Notes: generated by a model not told the origin, from the letters alone. Positions 1 to 6,961 are shown, numbered from the stretch's first letter. The stretch is DNA of 12,513 nt from an uncultured Collinsella sp. (GCA_900545555.1 UQZI01000063.1:1-12513); one strand, 5' to 3'. Numbers and translations are program-made.

Positions 1-709
1 GAATCCGCGCTGCACGCTACGGTCTCCGAACTTGTTCCATTCGGTTTCGGTGGCAAGATGGTGCGCTCGCATCTGAGTGTGGAACATGGTGAACAGTTCC
101 GCCGATTCGAAGGAGATTTCCTTGCCGGCCATGTATGCCACGGATGCGATGCCACGTTCGGCCAAATGCCCGATCACGATTTCCATGGCTGCGTTTTCGT
201 CGACGCTCACCATGGATGTGCGGAACGAGCATTGGCGTCCGCCCACTTGCACGATCGGCAGTGTGGAGGCGTAATGTTCAAGCTCCGCGGAAAGGTAGGC
301 TCCCCAGGCGGGCAGCACGATCAGACCGTCAACATGGCGACTCGATGCGTTGAATCTGCGTGGCCTGATCGCCGCCGATGCCGAGCAGCAGTTGCTGCGA
401 ATCCACGTCGATGACGGGTTCGATTTCGTCAAGCAGCTGCGCGCAGAACGGGTCGTTGGCGGTCGGAATCACCAGGCCGATGGTGTTGGTGACGGTGCTG
501 CGCAACGCGCTCGCCGCATAATTGACCGAATAGTTGAGGTGTGCCGCGGCCGCTCGCACGCGGCGTGCGATGTCGTCGTCTTTGGTGCGTTTGCCGGAAA
601 GTACGCGGGAGACGGTGGCGATGGAGACGTTGGCCAGCGCTGCGACGTTCGTGATCGAACTGTTCGCCGAAGCTGCCGAAGACGAAGCATTGTCGGTTGT
701 GCGTGCCAT
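1..709 (-). pseudogene. LacI-family transcriptional regulator, frameshifted and cut by window edge
   Basis: A sugar-responsive DNA-binding repressor of the LacI/GalR family. The start is the ATG at 709-707, preceded by a GAGGAG ribosome site; an in-frame ATG at 853 lies upstream of that site and is rejected. Residues 19-40 form the LacI helix-turn-helix (SITNVAALANVSIATVSRVL), and the hinge and first lobe follow, including NTIGLVIPTANDPF. After RIES (residue 124) the frame breaks at about 337 and meets TGA at 331-329. In the next frame the family sequence resumes at once (HVDGLIVLPAW, then MVSVDENAAMEIVIGHL and IASVAYMAG) and stays open to base 1. The break is one extra C or, more likely, loss of two bases from a CGCGC run (restoring RIESRHVDGL). 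It may be a true pseudogene or a sequence error. The effector domain end lies outside the window. Target genes are unknown; the nearby ptsH/ptsI pair is a plausible target. Confidence 0.88.
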
Positions 710-727
710 GCTCTCCTCACCACAAAT

Positions 728-777
728 ATTCGAAATGCTCGAAAAACTCGGATTATTCGAATTACTGCCGTATCTCA
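728..777 (-). promoter_or_regulatory. candidate lacI promoter with three TCGA boxes
   Basis: Upstream of the lacI start the sequence holds ATTCGAA (728-734), CTCGAA (738-743) and the palindrome ATTCGAAT (755-762). The TCGA cores start at 730, 739 and 757, so they are 9 and 18 bases apart. On the minus strand a weak -35 TTGAGA (777-772) is followed about 17 bases later by TAATCC. The boxes overlap this promoter, so they could be operators for autoregulation. This is inference from spacing and symmetry only. Confidence 0.35.
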
Positions 778-790
778 ATCGCGTATTCAA

Positions 791-828
791 GAATAAAACA
801 GCCACCCGTCGAAAGCGGCAGGTGGCTG
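791..828 (-). terminator. Rho-independent terminator of ptsH
   Basis: Read on the minus strand, CAGCCACC (828-821) pairs with GGTGGCTG (806-799) as a perfect 8-bp stem, followed directly by TTTTATTC. It lies about 120 bases after the ptsH stop and before the lacI promoter, so it separates the two minus-strand genes. Confidence 0.75.
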
Positions 829-831
829 AAA

Positions 832-849
832 GCAAGTATCGCAAGTATC
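832..849. repeat. 9-base direct repeat, two copies
   Basis: GCAAGTATC occurs twice head to tail (832-840 and 841-849), followed by GCAA. It sits in the ptsH-lacI spacer between the terminator and the inverted repeat at 863. Function unknown. Confidence 0.6.
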
Positions 850-862
850 GCAATCATGCATG

Positions 863-892
863 TTGCATTGCGATTCCATAATTGCGATGCAA
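863..892. repeat. inverted repeat, 12-base arms, 6-base loop
   Basis: TTGCATTGCGAT (863-874) and ATTGCGATGCAA (881-892) flank the loop TCCATA. As plus-strand RNA all 12 positions pair, two as G-U wobbles; on the minus strand those two become mismatches. It lies 57 bases downstream of the ptsH stop. It could be an mRNA 3' structure or a protein-binding site. Confidence 0.55.
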
Positions 893-895
893 TAA

Positions 896-937
896 CTGAA
901 GATTGTTGAATATCTTGCGAAATTCTGAAATCTTCAG
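896..937. repeat. inverted repeat just after ptsH
   Basis: CTGAAGATT (896-904) and AATCTTCAG (929-937) are perfect 9-base inverted arms with a 24-base loop, 11 bases past the ptsH stop codon. The hairpin would lie at the 3' end of the ptsH message, where it could block exonucleases; no T run follows, so it is not a classical terminator. Confidence 0.5.
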
Positions 938-948
938 CAAGAGGAAGA

Positions 949-1209
949 TCACTCGGCGTTGACGAGGATGTTCAGCAGGTTGTCTGCCACGGTTTCATCA
1001 TCGGCGCCCTGCACGTCGATGACCACGGAATCGCCCTGCTTGATGCCCAGGCCCATGACGGACAGGATGGAGTTAGCCGGAACCGGGTTGCCGCCTTCCT
1101 TGGCGATGGTGACGGTGCAGCCGGAGGCGGTGACGGCCTGGGTGAACTGTGCGGCCGGACGGGCGTGGATGCCGACGGGATCGTTGATGACGGTGGTGCG
1201 GGTTGCCAT
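949..1209 (-). CDS. ptsH: PTS phosphocarrier protein HPr
   Basis: HPr takes a phosphoryl group from enzyme I and hands it to the sugar-specific EIIA domains of the PTS in the cytoplasm. The 86-residue length is normal for the family. The active-site motif GIHARPAA is present with the phospho-accepting His15. The segment NSILSVMGLG matches the regulatory serine helix, with Ser47 in the place of Ser46 of Bacillus subtilis HPr; whether it is phosphorylated here is unknown, since most Actinobacteria are not known for HPr kinase. The chosen start is the ATG at 1209, with AAAGGAG placed 8 bases upstream. A GTG at 1218 overlaps that ribosome site and is unlikely to be the start. The gene is divergent from ptsI across a 331-base spacer, a layout I associate with Bifidobacterium, and is followed by its own terminator. 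Confidence 0.97.
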   Translation of the reverse strand: MATRTTVINDPVGIHARPAAQFTQAVTASGCTVTIAKEGGNPVPANSILSVMGLGIKQGDSVVIDVQGADDETVADNLLNILVNAE

Positions 1210-1311
1210 GATGGACACTCCTTTGAGTCGTGTGTTGATTGATTTTTGGTTGTGTTATTTGAAAGTCGTGCTGCTTGCCGAGCGAAATGCCTCGGTGCGC
1301 CGCTGATAATT

Positions 1312-1317
1312 ACTATA
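1312..1317 (-). promoter_or_regulatory. candidate -10 box of ptsH
   Basis: On the minus strand TATAGT lies about 100 bases before the ptsH start. The expected -35 position (about 1335-1340) reads CTGCGT, a poor match, so the promoter may need an activator or be weak. The predicted leader of about 95 bases ends in the AAAGGAG ribosome site. Confidence 0.4.
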
Positions 1318-1340
1318 GCACCTTTTTTCACGAAACGCAG

Positions 1341-1350
1341 AAAACGTTTA
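1341..1350. promoter_or_regulatory. candidate LacI-type operator between ptsH and ptsI
   Basis: AAACGTTT (1342-1349) is a perfect palindrome with the central CG typical of LacI/GalR operators, and the flanks (GAAAAC / GTTTAC) match with one exception. It overlaps the expected -35 region of ptsH and lies just upstream of the ptsI -35 box, so one bound protein could influence both divergent promoters. The regulator is not shown by the sequence; the LacI-family gene 630 bases away is a candidate. Confidence 0.35.
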
Positions 1351-1354
1351 CCGG

Positions 1355-1384
1355 TTGTGTGTTACGGCTTAAAGTGTGTATACT
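1355..1384 (+). promoter_or_regulatory. candidate ptsI promoter
   Basis: TTGTGT (1355-1360) and TATACT (1379-1384) are separated by 18 bases. This would start transcription near 1391 and give a leader of about 150 bases before the ptsI ATG. I see no clear riboswitch or long stem in that leader; it is A-rich just before the AAAGGAG ribosome site at 1529-1535. Confidence 0.5.
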
Positions 1385-1540
1385 GTGTGCAGGCTGAAAA
1401 TGATTTACCGGCAAAGACGGTGGGAATCACGCAGTAACTCGACGCGCAAAGCAAGCGCGGAAATCACAACAACAAACGTTCGGTTCGCGTTCCTTTCGCG
1501 GGCAAACAACAAAACAAGGAAACAGGTCAAAGGAGTTCAC

Positions 1541-3214
1541 ATGATTATCAAAGGTGTTGGCATTGGTCGCGGTGTTGCAGTCGGCCCGGTCATCCGTATG
1601 GCGCAGCCACTGCCGGAACCGTCGGACGCTCCGCGTGCGGAAGGCATTGCTGCCGAAAGCGAAATCGCTCGCGTTGAAAAGTCCCTCGCACTGGTGAACG
1701 CCGACCTGAACCGTCGTGCCGAAGAGGCCGCCAATGGTGACGAAGGCGCCAAGCAGGCCGCTCCGATTCTGCAGGCCGTCGCCATGTTCGCTTCCGATCC
1801 GTCGCTGGCTGAATCCATCAAGGGTCTGGTTCAGCAGGGTAAGACCGCTGAACGTGCAGTGCTCGAAGGCTTTGCCGCGGTGGAAGACATGTTCCGTGCT
1901 ATCGGTGGCTATCAGGCCGAGCGTGCCGCCGATCTGCATGATGTCGGCCAGCGCGTAATCGCCGACCTTATGGGCGCTCCCGCACCGGGCCTGCCGCAGA
2001 GCGAAACCCCGTTCGTGCTCGTTGCCGAAGATCTTTCCCCCGCCGACACCGCGGCGCTCGACATGAGCAAGACCCTCGCCATCGTCACCTCGCAGGGCGG
2101 CCCGACCTCGCACACCGCCATCCTGGCCCGTGCCCGCGGCATCGTGGCGGTTGTTTCCGCAGCCGAAGCCGAGAATCTGACCGACGGCACCACCGTGGTC
2201 GTCAATGCGGCCAAGGGCGAACTGGTCGTCGACCCGACCGAAGAGGAGATCGCCGCAGCCGAAGCCGCCAAGTCCCGCGCGGCCGCAGCCAAGGAACTGC
2301 GCGGCAATCCGGGCTCCACCAAGGACGGCCACCTCATTCCGCTGCTCGCCAACGTGGGCAAGCCGGCCGACGCAGCTAAGGCGCTGGAATATGGCGCTGA
2401 AGGCGTTGGTCTGTTCCGTACTGAATTCCTGTTCATCGGCAACTCCGAGCCGCCGACCGTCGAAGAGCAGACCCGCGCTTACACCGAGCTGTTGAGCCAG
2501 TTCCCGGGCAAGAAGGTCGTGATTCGTATGCTCGATGCCGGCGCTGACAAGCCGCTGCCGTTCCTCACTCCGGAAGACGAGCCGAATCCGGCTCTCGGCC
2601 TGCGCGGTCTGCGCACCCTGCGCGCCCACATGGACGTGCTCGAAGGCCAGCTCAAGGCGCTCGCCGCAGCCGATGCCGCCACCGACGCGAACCTGTGGGT
2701 CATGGCCCCGATGGTTGCCGACCAGCATGAGGCTGACTATTTCGTGAAGCTTGGCAAGAGCTTCGGTCTGAAGTTCGTGGGTGCGATGGCTGAAGTGCCG
2801 TCGATCGCGCTTATGGCCGATAAGGTGGCCGACGTGGCCGACTTCGTGTCGATCGGCACCAACGATCTGACCCAGTACACGCTGGCCGCCGACCGTACGC
2901 TCGGTTCCGTTGCCAACTATCAGACCGCCTGGCATCCGGCGGTGCTGCGTGCCATCAAGATGATCTGCGACGCGGGCAACGCCAAGGGTATGCCGGTGGG
3001 CGTGTGCGGCGAGGCCGCTGCCGATCCGTTGCTCGAGCCGCTGCTGATCAGCTGGGGCCTGGAGGAGTTCTCGATGAGCGCTCCGTCCATCCTGCGCGCC
3101 CGCAAGACCATCAGCCAGTGGACCAAGGCCGAGTGCGACGAGCTCGCCGAGAAGGCGCTCGCCTGCAACACCGCTGCCGAGGTCAAGGCACTGCTCGAGT
3201 CCGCAGCTCGCTAA
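1541..3214 (+). CDS. ptsI: PTS enzyme I (phosphoenolpyruvate-protein phosphotransferase)
   Basis: Enzyme I starts the PTS by moving phosphate from PEP to its own histidine and then to HPr. The 557-residue length is typical for actinobacterial EI. The N-terminal HPr-binding helices cover about residues 1-145. The phosphohistidine domain carries GGPTSHTAILAR with active His191. The C-terminal PEP-binding barrel shows GLFRTEFLF (290-298), RMLDAGADKPLPFL (329-342), GAMAEVPS (around 414-421), SIGTNDLTQYTLAADR (437-452) and GVCGEAAADP (487-496), with the conserved Cys489. The start at 1541 follows AAAGGAG by 5 bases; upstream in-frame codons lack a ribosome site. It is divergent from ptsH. Codon use mixes GAA and GAG and differs from the strongly GAG-biased kinase genes that follow, which supports a seam after this gene. 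The protein style matches Bifidobacterium in my reading. Confidence 0.97.
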   Translation: MIIKGVGIGRGVAVGPVIRMAQPLPEPSDAPRAEGIAAESEIARVEKSLALVNADLNRRAEEAANGDEGAKQAAPILQAVAMFASDPSLAESIKGLVQQGKTAERAVLEGFAAVEDMFRAIGGYQAERAADLHDVGQRVIADLMGAPAPGLPQSETPFVLVAEDLSPADTAALDMSKTLAIVTSQGGPTSHTAILARARGIVAVVSAAEAENLTDGTTVVVNAAKGELVVDPTEEEIAAAEAAKSRAAAAKELRGNPGSTKDGHLIPLLANVGKPADAAKALEYGAEGVGLFRTEFLFIGNSEPPTVEEQTRAYTELLSQFPGKKVVIRMLDAGADKPLPFLTPEDEPNPALGLRGLRTLRAHMDVLEGQLKALAAADAATDANLWVMAPMVADQHEADYFVKLGKSFGLKFVGAMAEVPSIALMADKVADVADFVSIGTNDLTQYTLAADRTLGSVANYQTAWHPAVLRAIKMICDAGNAKGMPVGVCGEAAADPLLEPLLISWGLEEFSMSAPSILRARKTISQWTKAECDELAEKALACNTAAEVKALLESAAR

Positions 3215-3231
3215 TTTGGTATCAGAGGTAA

Positions 3232-3261
3232 CCGCGTGGTTGGAATGGGCCGGCCACGCGG
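3232..3261 (+). terminator. hairpin after ptsI, weak terminator candidate
   Basis: CCGCGTGG (3232-3239) and CCACGCGG (3254-3261) form a perfect 8-bp stem 18 bases past the ptsI stop. No T run follows (the next bases are CCCTCACA), so it would be an atypical terminator. An alternative stem GGGCCG/CGGCCC (3247-3264) overlaps it. The lost T run would fit a join within 3262-3275. Confidence 0.4.
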
Positions 3262-3288
3262 CCCTCACATATACAGGGGGTACTGTAA

Positions 3289-4221
3289 ATGTTCTACACG
3301 CTAACCGCTAACCCGGCTGTCGACATGACGGTTTCGAGCTCTCCGCTCGAGCCCGACGAGAACGTCCGCACCGGCTCGGCCAGCTACACGGCTAACGGCA
3401 AGGGCCTCGACGTGTCCTTCGCCTTTAAGAAGATGGGCGTCGACACCGTCGCGCTCGGTTTCTTCGCCGGCTTCACGGGCAAGTTCATCGTCGAGGAGGT
3501 CATGAACCTGGGTTGCCTCTGCCGCCCGGTCTGGACCGACGGTATCACGCGCATCAACACCTACGTCAACGATGGCCAGCACGAGTACGGCATCCTGAAC
3601 CCCGGTGCTCCGATCACGCCGCAGCACCAGGAGGAGCTCTACAACATCCTGGACACCGCGGGCGATCTTGAGTGCCTGATCGTCTCTGGCTCCGTGCCTC
3701 CCAAAGCTACGCCTGACTTCCTGGCAAAGGTCATGGAGCACGCTCAGGCTCGTGGCGCCGATGTCGTCTTGGACCTTTCCTCCGACAAGCTCAAGGAGCT
3801 CGCTCACAAGAAGCCGCTGCTCATTAAGCCGAACCATCACGAGATGAAGGCTATCTTCGGCGTGCCGGTCGACACCGACGACGAGGTCCGCGTTGCCATG
3901 AAGCTGGCTCACGAGGCCGGCGTCCAGAACGTGCTGCTCACCCGTGGTAGCCGCGGTGACGCTTACTTCTCCAACGGCGAGGACATCTGGTATGCCAAGC
4001 GTGAGTTCAACATCAAGCTTGTCTCTTCCGTCTGCGCCGGCGACTGCACCCTCGCTGCGTTCCTGCACAAGTGGTACAGGGATCGCGACAACGTCGAGGA
4101 GGCCATGAAGCTCGCTATGGCCACCGGCGCCAACGTTGCTGAGTCCGTCGGCATCGGCGACTTTGGTCACGTCGACGAGTACAGCAAGCGCGTTGCCGTT
4201 CGCAAGCTCGATCGCAAGTAA
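3289..4221 (+). CDS. PfkB-family hexose-phosphate kinase (1-phosphofructokinase-like), paralogue 1
   Basis: A ribokinase/PfkB-family kinase of the FruK/LacC branch, expected to phosphorylate fructose 1-phosphate or a related sugar phosphate with ATP in the cytoplasm. It has 310 residues, normal for the branch. The N-terminal TLTANPAVD (4-12) is typical of 1-phosphofructokinases. The glycine motif reads NGKGLDVS (36-43), where the family norm is GGKGxNVA, so the usual Asn is Asp41. LIKPNHHEM is the KPN segment. The nucleotide/anion motif reads VCAGDC (248-253) with catalytic Asp252; Cys249 replaces the usual Gly of GAGD. The ribosome site AGGGGG (3275-3280) precedes the ATG by 8 bases. No convincing promoter lies in the 74 bases before it. 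A strong terminator follows. Substrate is uncertain: 1-phosphofructokinase or tagatose-6-phosphate kinase activity are both possible. Confidence 0.88.
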   Translation: MFYTLTANPAVDMTVSSSPLEPDENVRTGSASYTANGKGLDVSFAFKKMGVDTVALGFFAGFTGKFIVEEVMNLGCLCRPVWTDGITRINTYVNDGQHEYGILNPGAPITPQHQEELYNILDTAGDLECLIVSGSVPPKATPDFLAKVMEHAQARGADVVLDLSSDKLKELAHKKPLLIKPNHHEMKAIFGVPVDTDDEVRVAMKLAHEAGVQNVLLTRGSRGDAYFSNGEDIWYAKREFNIKLVSSVCAGDCTLAAFLHKWYRDRDNVEEAMKLAMATGANVAESVGIGDFGHVDEYSKRVAVRKLDRK

Positions 4222-4248
4222 GCGAACCGCGACATATTCGTGCGCATG

Positions 4249-4283
4249 CGGCGCTCCGGTTTCGGCCGGGGCGCCGTTTTTTT
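4249..4283 (+). terminator. strong Rho-independent terminator after paralogue 1
   Basis: CGGCGCTCCGG (4249-4259) pairs with CCGGGGCGCCG (4266-4276), an 11-bp stem with one wobble and a 6-base loop, followed by seven T (4277-4283). It isolates the first kinase gene from the second. Confidence 0.93.
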
Positions 4284-4365
4284 GTCCCACTCGAACCTCG
4301 GAGCCGCGCTTCACGCGTTCCACACCGTTCACCGAGTTGTTGTAGCCTTTTGCCGAAACGTGGAA

Positions 4366-4371
4366 TATACT
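4366..4371 (+). promoter_or_regulatory. candidate -10 box of paralogue 2
   Basis: TATACT lies 34 bases before the start codon. The best upstream -35 candidates (TTGTAG at 4340-4345, spacing 20) are poorly spaced. The preceding strong terminator means this gene needs its own promoter. Confidence 0.45.
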
Positions 4372-4405
4372 TTCATTAACACGTTGCTTCGTGAAAGGAA
4401 CATTC

Positions 4406-5338
4406 ATGATTTACACGCTTACTGCAAATCCCGCTATTGACTACAACATCTCCTGCGATGGCTTGTCCGCCAACACCGTCACCCGCACCCGTAACGCCGT
4501 CTACACGCCCAACGGTAAGGGCCTCAACGTCTCGTTTACGCTCGACCACTACGATGTCGACACCACGATCCTGGGCTTCTTCGCAGGCTTCTCGGGTGAG
4601 TATATCGTTAAGGGCGCCGAGGCCCTGGGCGTGCCCGTCAAGCCCGTGTGGACCGACGGCATCACGCGCGTCAATGTGTTCCTCAACGCCGGCCCTGACA
4701 CCGAGTACAACATGGTCAACGCCGGTGCCGCCATCAACGAAGCCAACGAGCAGGAGATGTTTGAGCTTATCGATTCGCTCGATGACATGACCTGCCTGGT
4801 TATCAGCGGCTCGCTGCCCCCCAACACCTCCGAGGGCTTCCTGGCAGAGGTCCTGCGTCGCGTGAAGGCGAAGGGCGCCGAGTTCGTGCTCGATATCTCG
4901 AGCCATCAGCTGGCCGACCTCATTGCCATGGAGCCGTTGCTCATTAAGCCCAACGACGACGAGCTGCTCGACATCTTTGGCATTAAGGTGAGCGGTGGCG
5001 ACGACGAGTCCGTCAAGGGCGCCATGGCCGAGCTGCACGCCAAGGGCGCTAAGAACGTGCTGCTGACCCTCGGTGGCGACGGCGCGTACTTCTCCAACGG
5101 CGAGCACATCTGGTTTGCCAACCGCACCTTCGACGTCAAGCTGCTGTCGACCGTCTGCGCGGGCGACTCCTCGCTGGCCGCCTTCCTGTCCGTGTGGCAC
5201 GACGCCCCCGAGCGCGTCGAGGATGCCCTGCGCCTCTCGATGGCCACCGGCGCCAACGTGGTCGAGTGCCCGGGTCTGGGCGATTTTGCCAAGGTCGATG
5301 AGTATCAGAAGGGTATTGCAATCCGTCAGGTTTGCTAG
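4406..5338 (+). CDS. PfkB-family hexose-phosphate kinase (1-phosphofructokinase-like), paralogue 2
   Basis: Same family and same length (310 residues) as the preceding gene; about half of the residues agree over the first 43 positions with no gap. TLTANPAID (4-12) opens the protein. The glycine motif is NGKGLNVS (36-43), here with the usual Asn41 but still Asn36 in place of Gly. LIKPNDDEL is the KPN segment. VCAGDS (250-255) holds catalytic Asp254, again with Cys in place of the first Gly of GAGD. The ATG at 4406 is chosen because AAAGGAA lies 5 bases upstream; a GTG at 4391 would precede that ribosome site. It has its own -10 box and terminator, so the pair is not one operon despite being tandem. 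The two probably arose by duplication and may differ in substrate. The substrate cannot be fixed from sequence alone. Confidence 0.88.
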   Translation: MIYTLTANPAIDYNISCDGLSANTVTRTRNAVYTPNGKGLNVSFTLDHYDVDTTILGFFAGFSGEYIVKGAEALGVPVKPVWTDGITRVNVFLNAGPDTEYNMVNAGAAINEANEQEMFELIDSLDDMTCLVISGSLPPNTSEGFLAEVLRRVKAKGAEFVLDISSHQLADLIAMEPLLIKPNDDELLDIFGIKVSGGDDESVKGAMAELHAKGAKNVLLTLGGDGAYFSNGEHIWFANRTFDVKLLSTVCAGDSSLAAFLSVWHDAPERVEDALRLSMATGANVVECPGLGDFAKVDEYQKGIAIRQVC

Positions 5339-5371
5339 TTCCGGCACCTTGCCTGAATAGTTCAATTATTT

Positions 5372-5405
5372 CGCATCCGTCTTAGACCAGGACGGATGCG
5401 TTTTT
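5372..5405 (+). terminator. Rho-independent terminator after paralogue 2
   Basis: CGCATCCGTC (5372-5381) and GACGGATGCG (5391-5400) form a perfect 10-bp stem with a 9-base loop, followed by TTTTTGTTT. Confidence 0.93.
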
Positions 5406-5442
5406 GTTTATCGGACTTGCGTGTGCAGTGGAGGCTGTTTCT

Positions 5443-5451
5443 TGCTAGACT
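5443..5451 (+). promoter_or_regulatory. candidate extended -10 of cca
   Basis: TGCTAGACT matches the extended -10 form (TGn followed by TAnnnT) and lies about 50 bases before the cca start. No well-spaced -35 box is visible, as is common for extended -10 promoters. Confidence 0.35.
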
Positions 5452-5502
5452 TCTTGCAGACGCAATCGATAGCCAATTTGATAGTCGCAGGAGGCCATAG
5501 GC

Positions 5503-6897
5503 ATGTGCAATGTTTCGCTCAACGGTACGCAGCCGACCGATGCCTCTATCCGTGTCCTGCGTGCGCTTGAGGCAGCAGGTCTTGAGGCTTGGTACGTGGG
5601 CGGTTGGGTACGTGATGCCCTGATGGGACGCCCCAGCCACGATGTTGACATGTGCTGCAGCGGCCTGTGGCAGGAGTCCAAAGAGGCGCTCGAAGCGGCT
5701 GATATTGCCGTGGTTGAGTCGGGCATAAAATTTGGCGGCATCACGGCTATTTGCGATGATGAGCGCATTGAGGTCACCACCTACCGCCTAGACGGCTTTT
5801 ACACCGACGGCCGCCATCCCCAGAGTGTGGAGCGTGCGGCGTCGCTTGAGGACGATCTGGCGCGTCGTGACTTTACCGTTAACGCTATGGCCTGGCATCC
5901 CGAGCGTGGTCTTGTCGACCGCTACGATGGTCAGGGCGACCTAGACCGCAAGCTCATCCGCGCCGTTGGAGATCCCAAGCGTCGTTTTAACGAGGACGCG
6001 CTTCGCATGCTGCGCGCGGTGCGTTTTGCCTGCCGTCTGGATTTTATGATCGAGCCTAAGACTAAACAGGCGCTTGCCGAGTGCGCGCCGCTGCTCGATG
6101 CTGTGGCGCGCGAGCGCGTGGGCATTGAGCTCGAGGGCATCCTTTCGACCGGCCACGGGGGAGACGCCATGCTGCGCTACCCCGAGCTCATCTGCGCCGC
6201 CGTGCCCGAGTTGGCAGCGGGTCGCGGGTTTGATCAGCGCAGCGTCTATCATGCGTTTAACGTTTACGAGCATATCGCCCGTGTGCTGACGGTGGCGGGG
6301 GAGTTGGCGCTGTGCGACGGCTTTACACCCTCAATGAGCCTAATGTGGGCGGCGTTTTTGCACGACGTTTCCAAGCCCGATTGCTTTACGGTCGACCATG
6401 CGGGCAGCGGCCACTTTTACGGTCACCCCGAGCTCGGGGCCAAGAAGGCGCGCGCCATCATGGATCGCTTGGCGCTTTCGCACGACTTGGTCCGCGACGT
6501 GTGCCTGCTCATTAAGTACCACGACAAGCCGCTGCGCCCCGAGCGCTCCTGCCTGCTCAATATGATGCGCTTGCTTTCGGGCGAGGGCGTTGATACGCCG
6601 CGCCTGATGGACGAGCTTATGGACCTTAAGCGTGCCGACACGCTGGGCAAGGCGCCGTCGTGCTTCTATTACGTCGAGACGATCGAAGAGATGCGCTCAC
6701 TCGCCCATGATTTGTTGGAGGCGGGGGAGCCCTATTCGCTCAAGATGCTTGCTATCAACGGCGGCGACTTGATTCGTGCCGGTGTGAAGCCGGGGCCCGA
6801 GCTAGGCCAGCTACTCAACGCCGCCCTCGAAGCCGTTATCGAGGACAACATCCCCAACGATCGCGAAACCCTTTTGGTTCATCTCAACTTGAATTAG
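5503..6897 (+). CDS. cca: CCA tRNA nucleotidyltransferase with HD domain
   Basis: This class II nucleotidyltransferase adds or repairs the CCA 3' end of tRNAs using CTP and ATP. The head domain has GGWVRDAL (33-40) and the metal-binding DVD (47-49). RRDFTVNAMAW (121-131) is the flexible motif B/C region, and EDALRMLRAVRFA (164-176) is the nucleobase-selecting helix. A C-terminal HD domain follows with His250, His257 and the LHDVSKPD segment (His287-Asp288), as in enzymes with phosphohydrolase-type HD regions. The length of 464 residues is normal. The ATG at 5503 follows AGGAGG by 8 bases. It has its own promoter region after the preceding terminator. A tRNA gene lies 127 bases downstream, but that tRNA already encodes CCA, so the enzyme acts there in repair rather than synthesis. 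A poly(A) polymerase role is unlikely given motif fit and actinobacterial context. Confidence 0.95.
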   Translation: MCNVSLNGTQPTDASIRVLRALEAAGLEAWYVGGWVRDALMGRPSHDVDMCCSGLWQESKEALEAADIAVVESGIKFGGITAICDDERIEVTTYRLDGFYTDGRHPQSVERAASLEDDLARRDFTVNAMAWHPERGLVDRYDGQGDLDRKLIRAVGDPKRRFNEDALRMLRAVRFACRLDFMIEPKTKQALAECAPLLDAVARERVGIELEGILSTGHGGDAMLRYPELICAAVPELAAGRGFDQRSVYHAFNVYEHIARVLTVAGELALCDGFTPSMSLMWAAFLHDVSKPDCFTVDHAGSGHFYGHPELGAKKARAIMDRLALSHDLVRDVCLLIKYHDKPLRPERSCLLNMMRLLSGEGVDTPRLMDELMDLKRADTLGKAPSCFYYVETIEEMRSLAHDLLEAGEPYSLKMLAINGGDLIRAGVKPGPELGQLLNAALEAVIEDNIPNDRETLLVHLNLN

Positions 6898-6961
6898 CTA
6901 ATTAGTTGACCTGCGCGTTCCATAACCTGTCGACAATTTTTCGGCAATTTGGAATTTCTTC

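Noticed and set aside
710..853. Upstream extension of the LacI gene to an ATG at 853
   Set aside because: The GAGGAG ribosome site lies directly before the ATG at 709, and the extension runs through the terminator of ptsH.
1391..1540. Riboswitch or antiterminator in the ptsI leader
   Set aside because: The leader has no long stem or terminator-like hairpin that I can see, and no known aptamer motif.
1427..3268. 613-codon open frame antisense to ptsI
   Set aside because: It is a high-GC mirror of ptsI: low-complexity composition, no family match and no ribosome site, while ptsI on the other strand has all EI motifs.
3301..5365. Long antisense frames opposite both kinase genes
   Set aside because: They arise from the same codon bias on the complementary strand and show no recognisable domain; the plus-strand kinases are clear.
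6892..6903. 12-base palindrome AATTAGCTAATT over the cca stop codon
   Set aside because: AT-rich and short, no loop or T run; it may be chance and gives no clear function.
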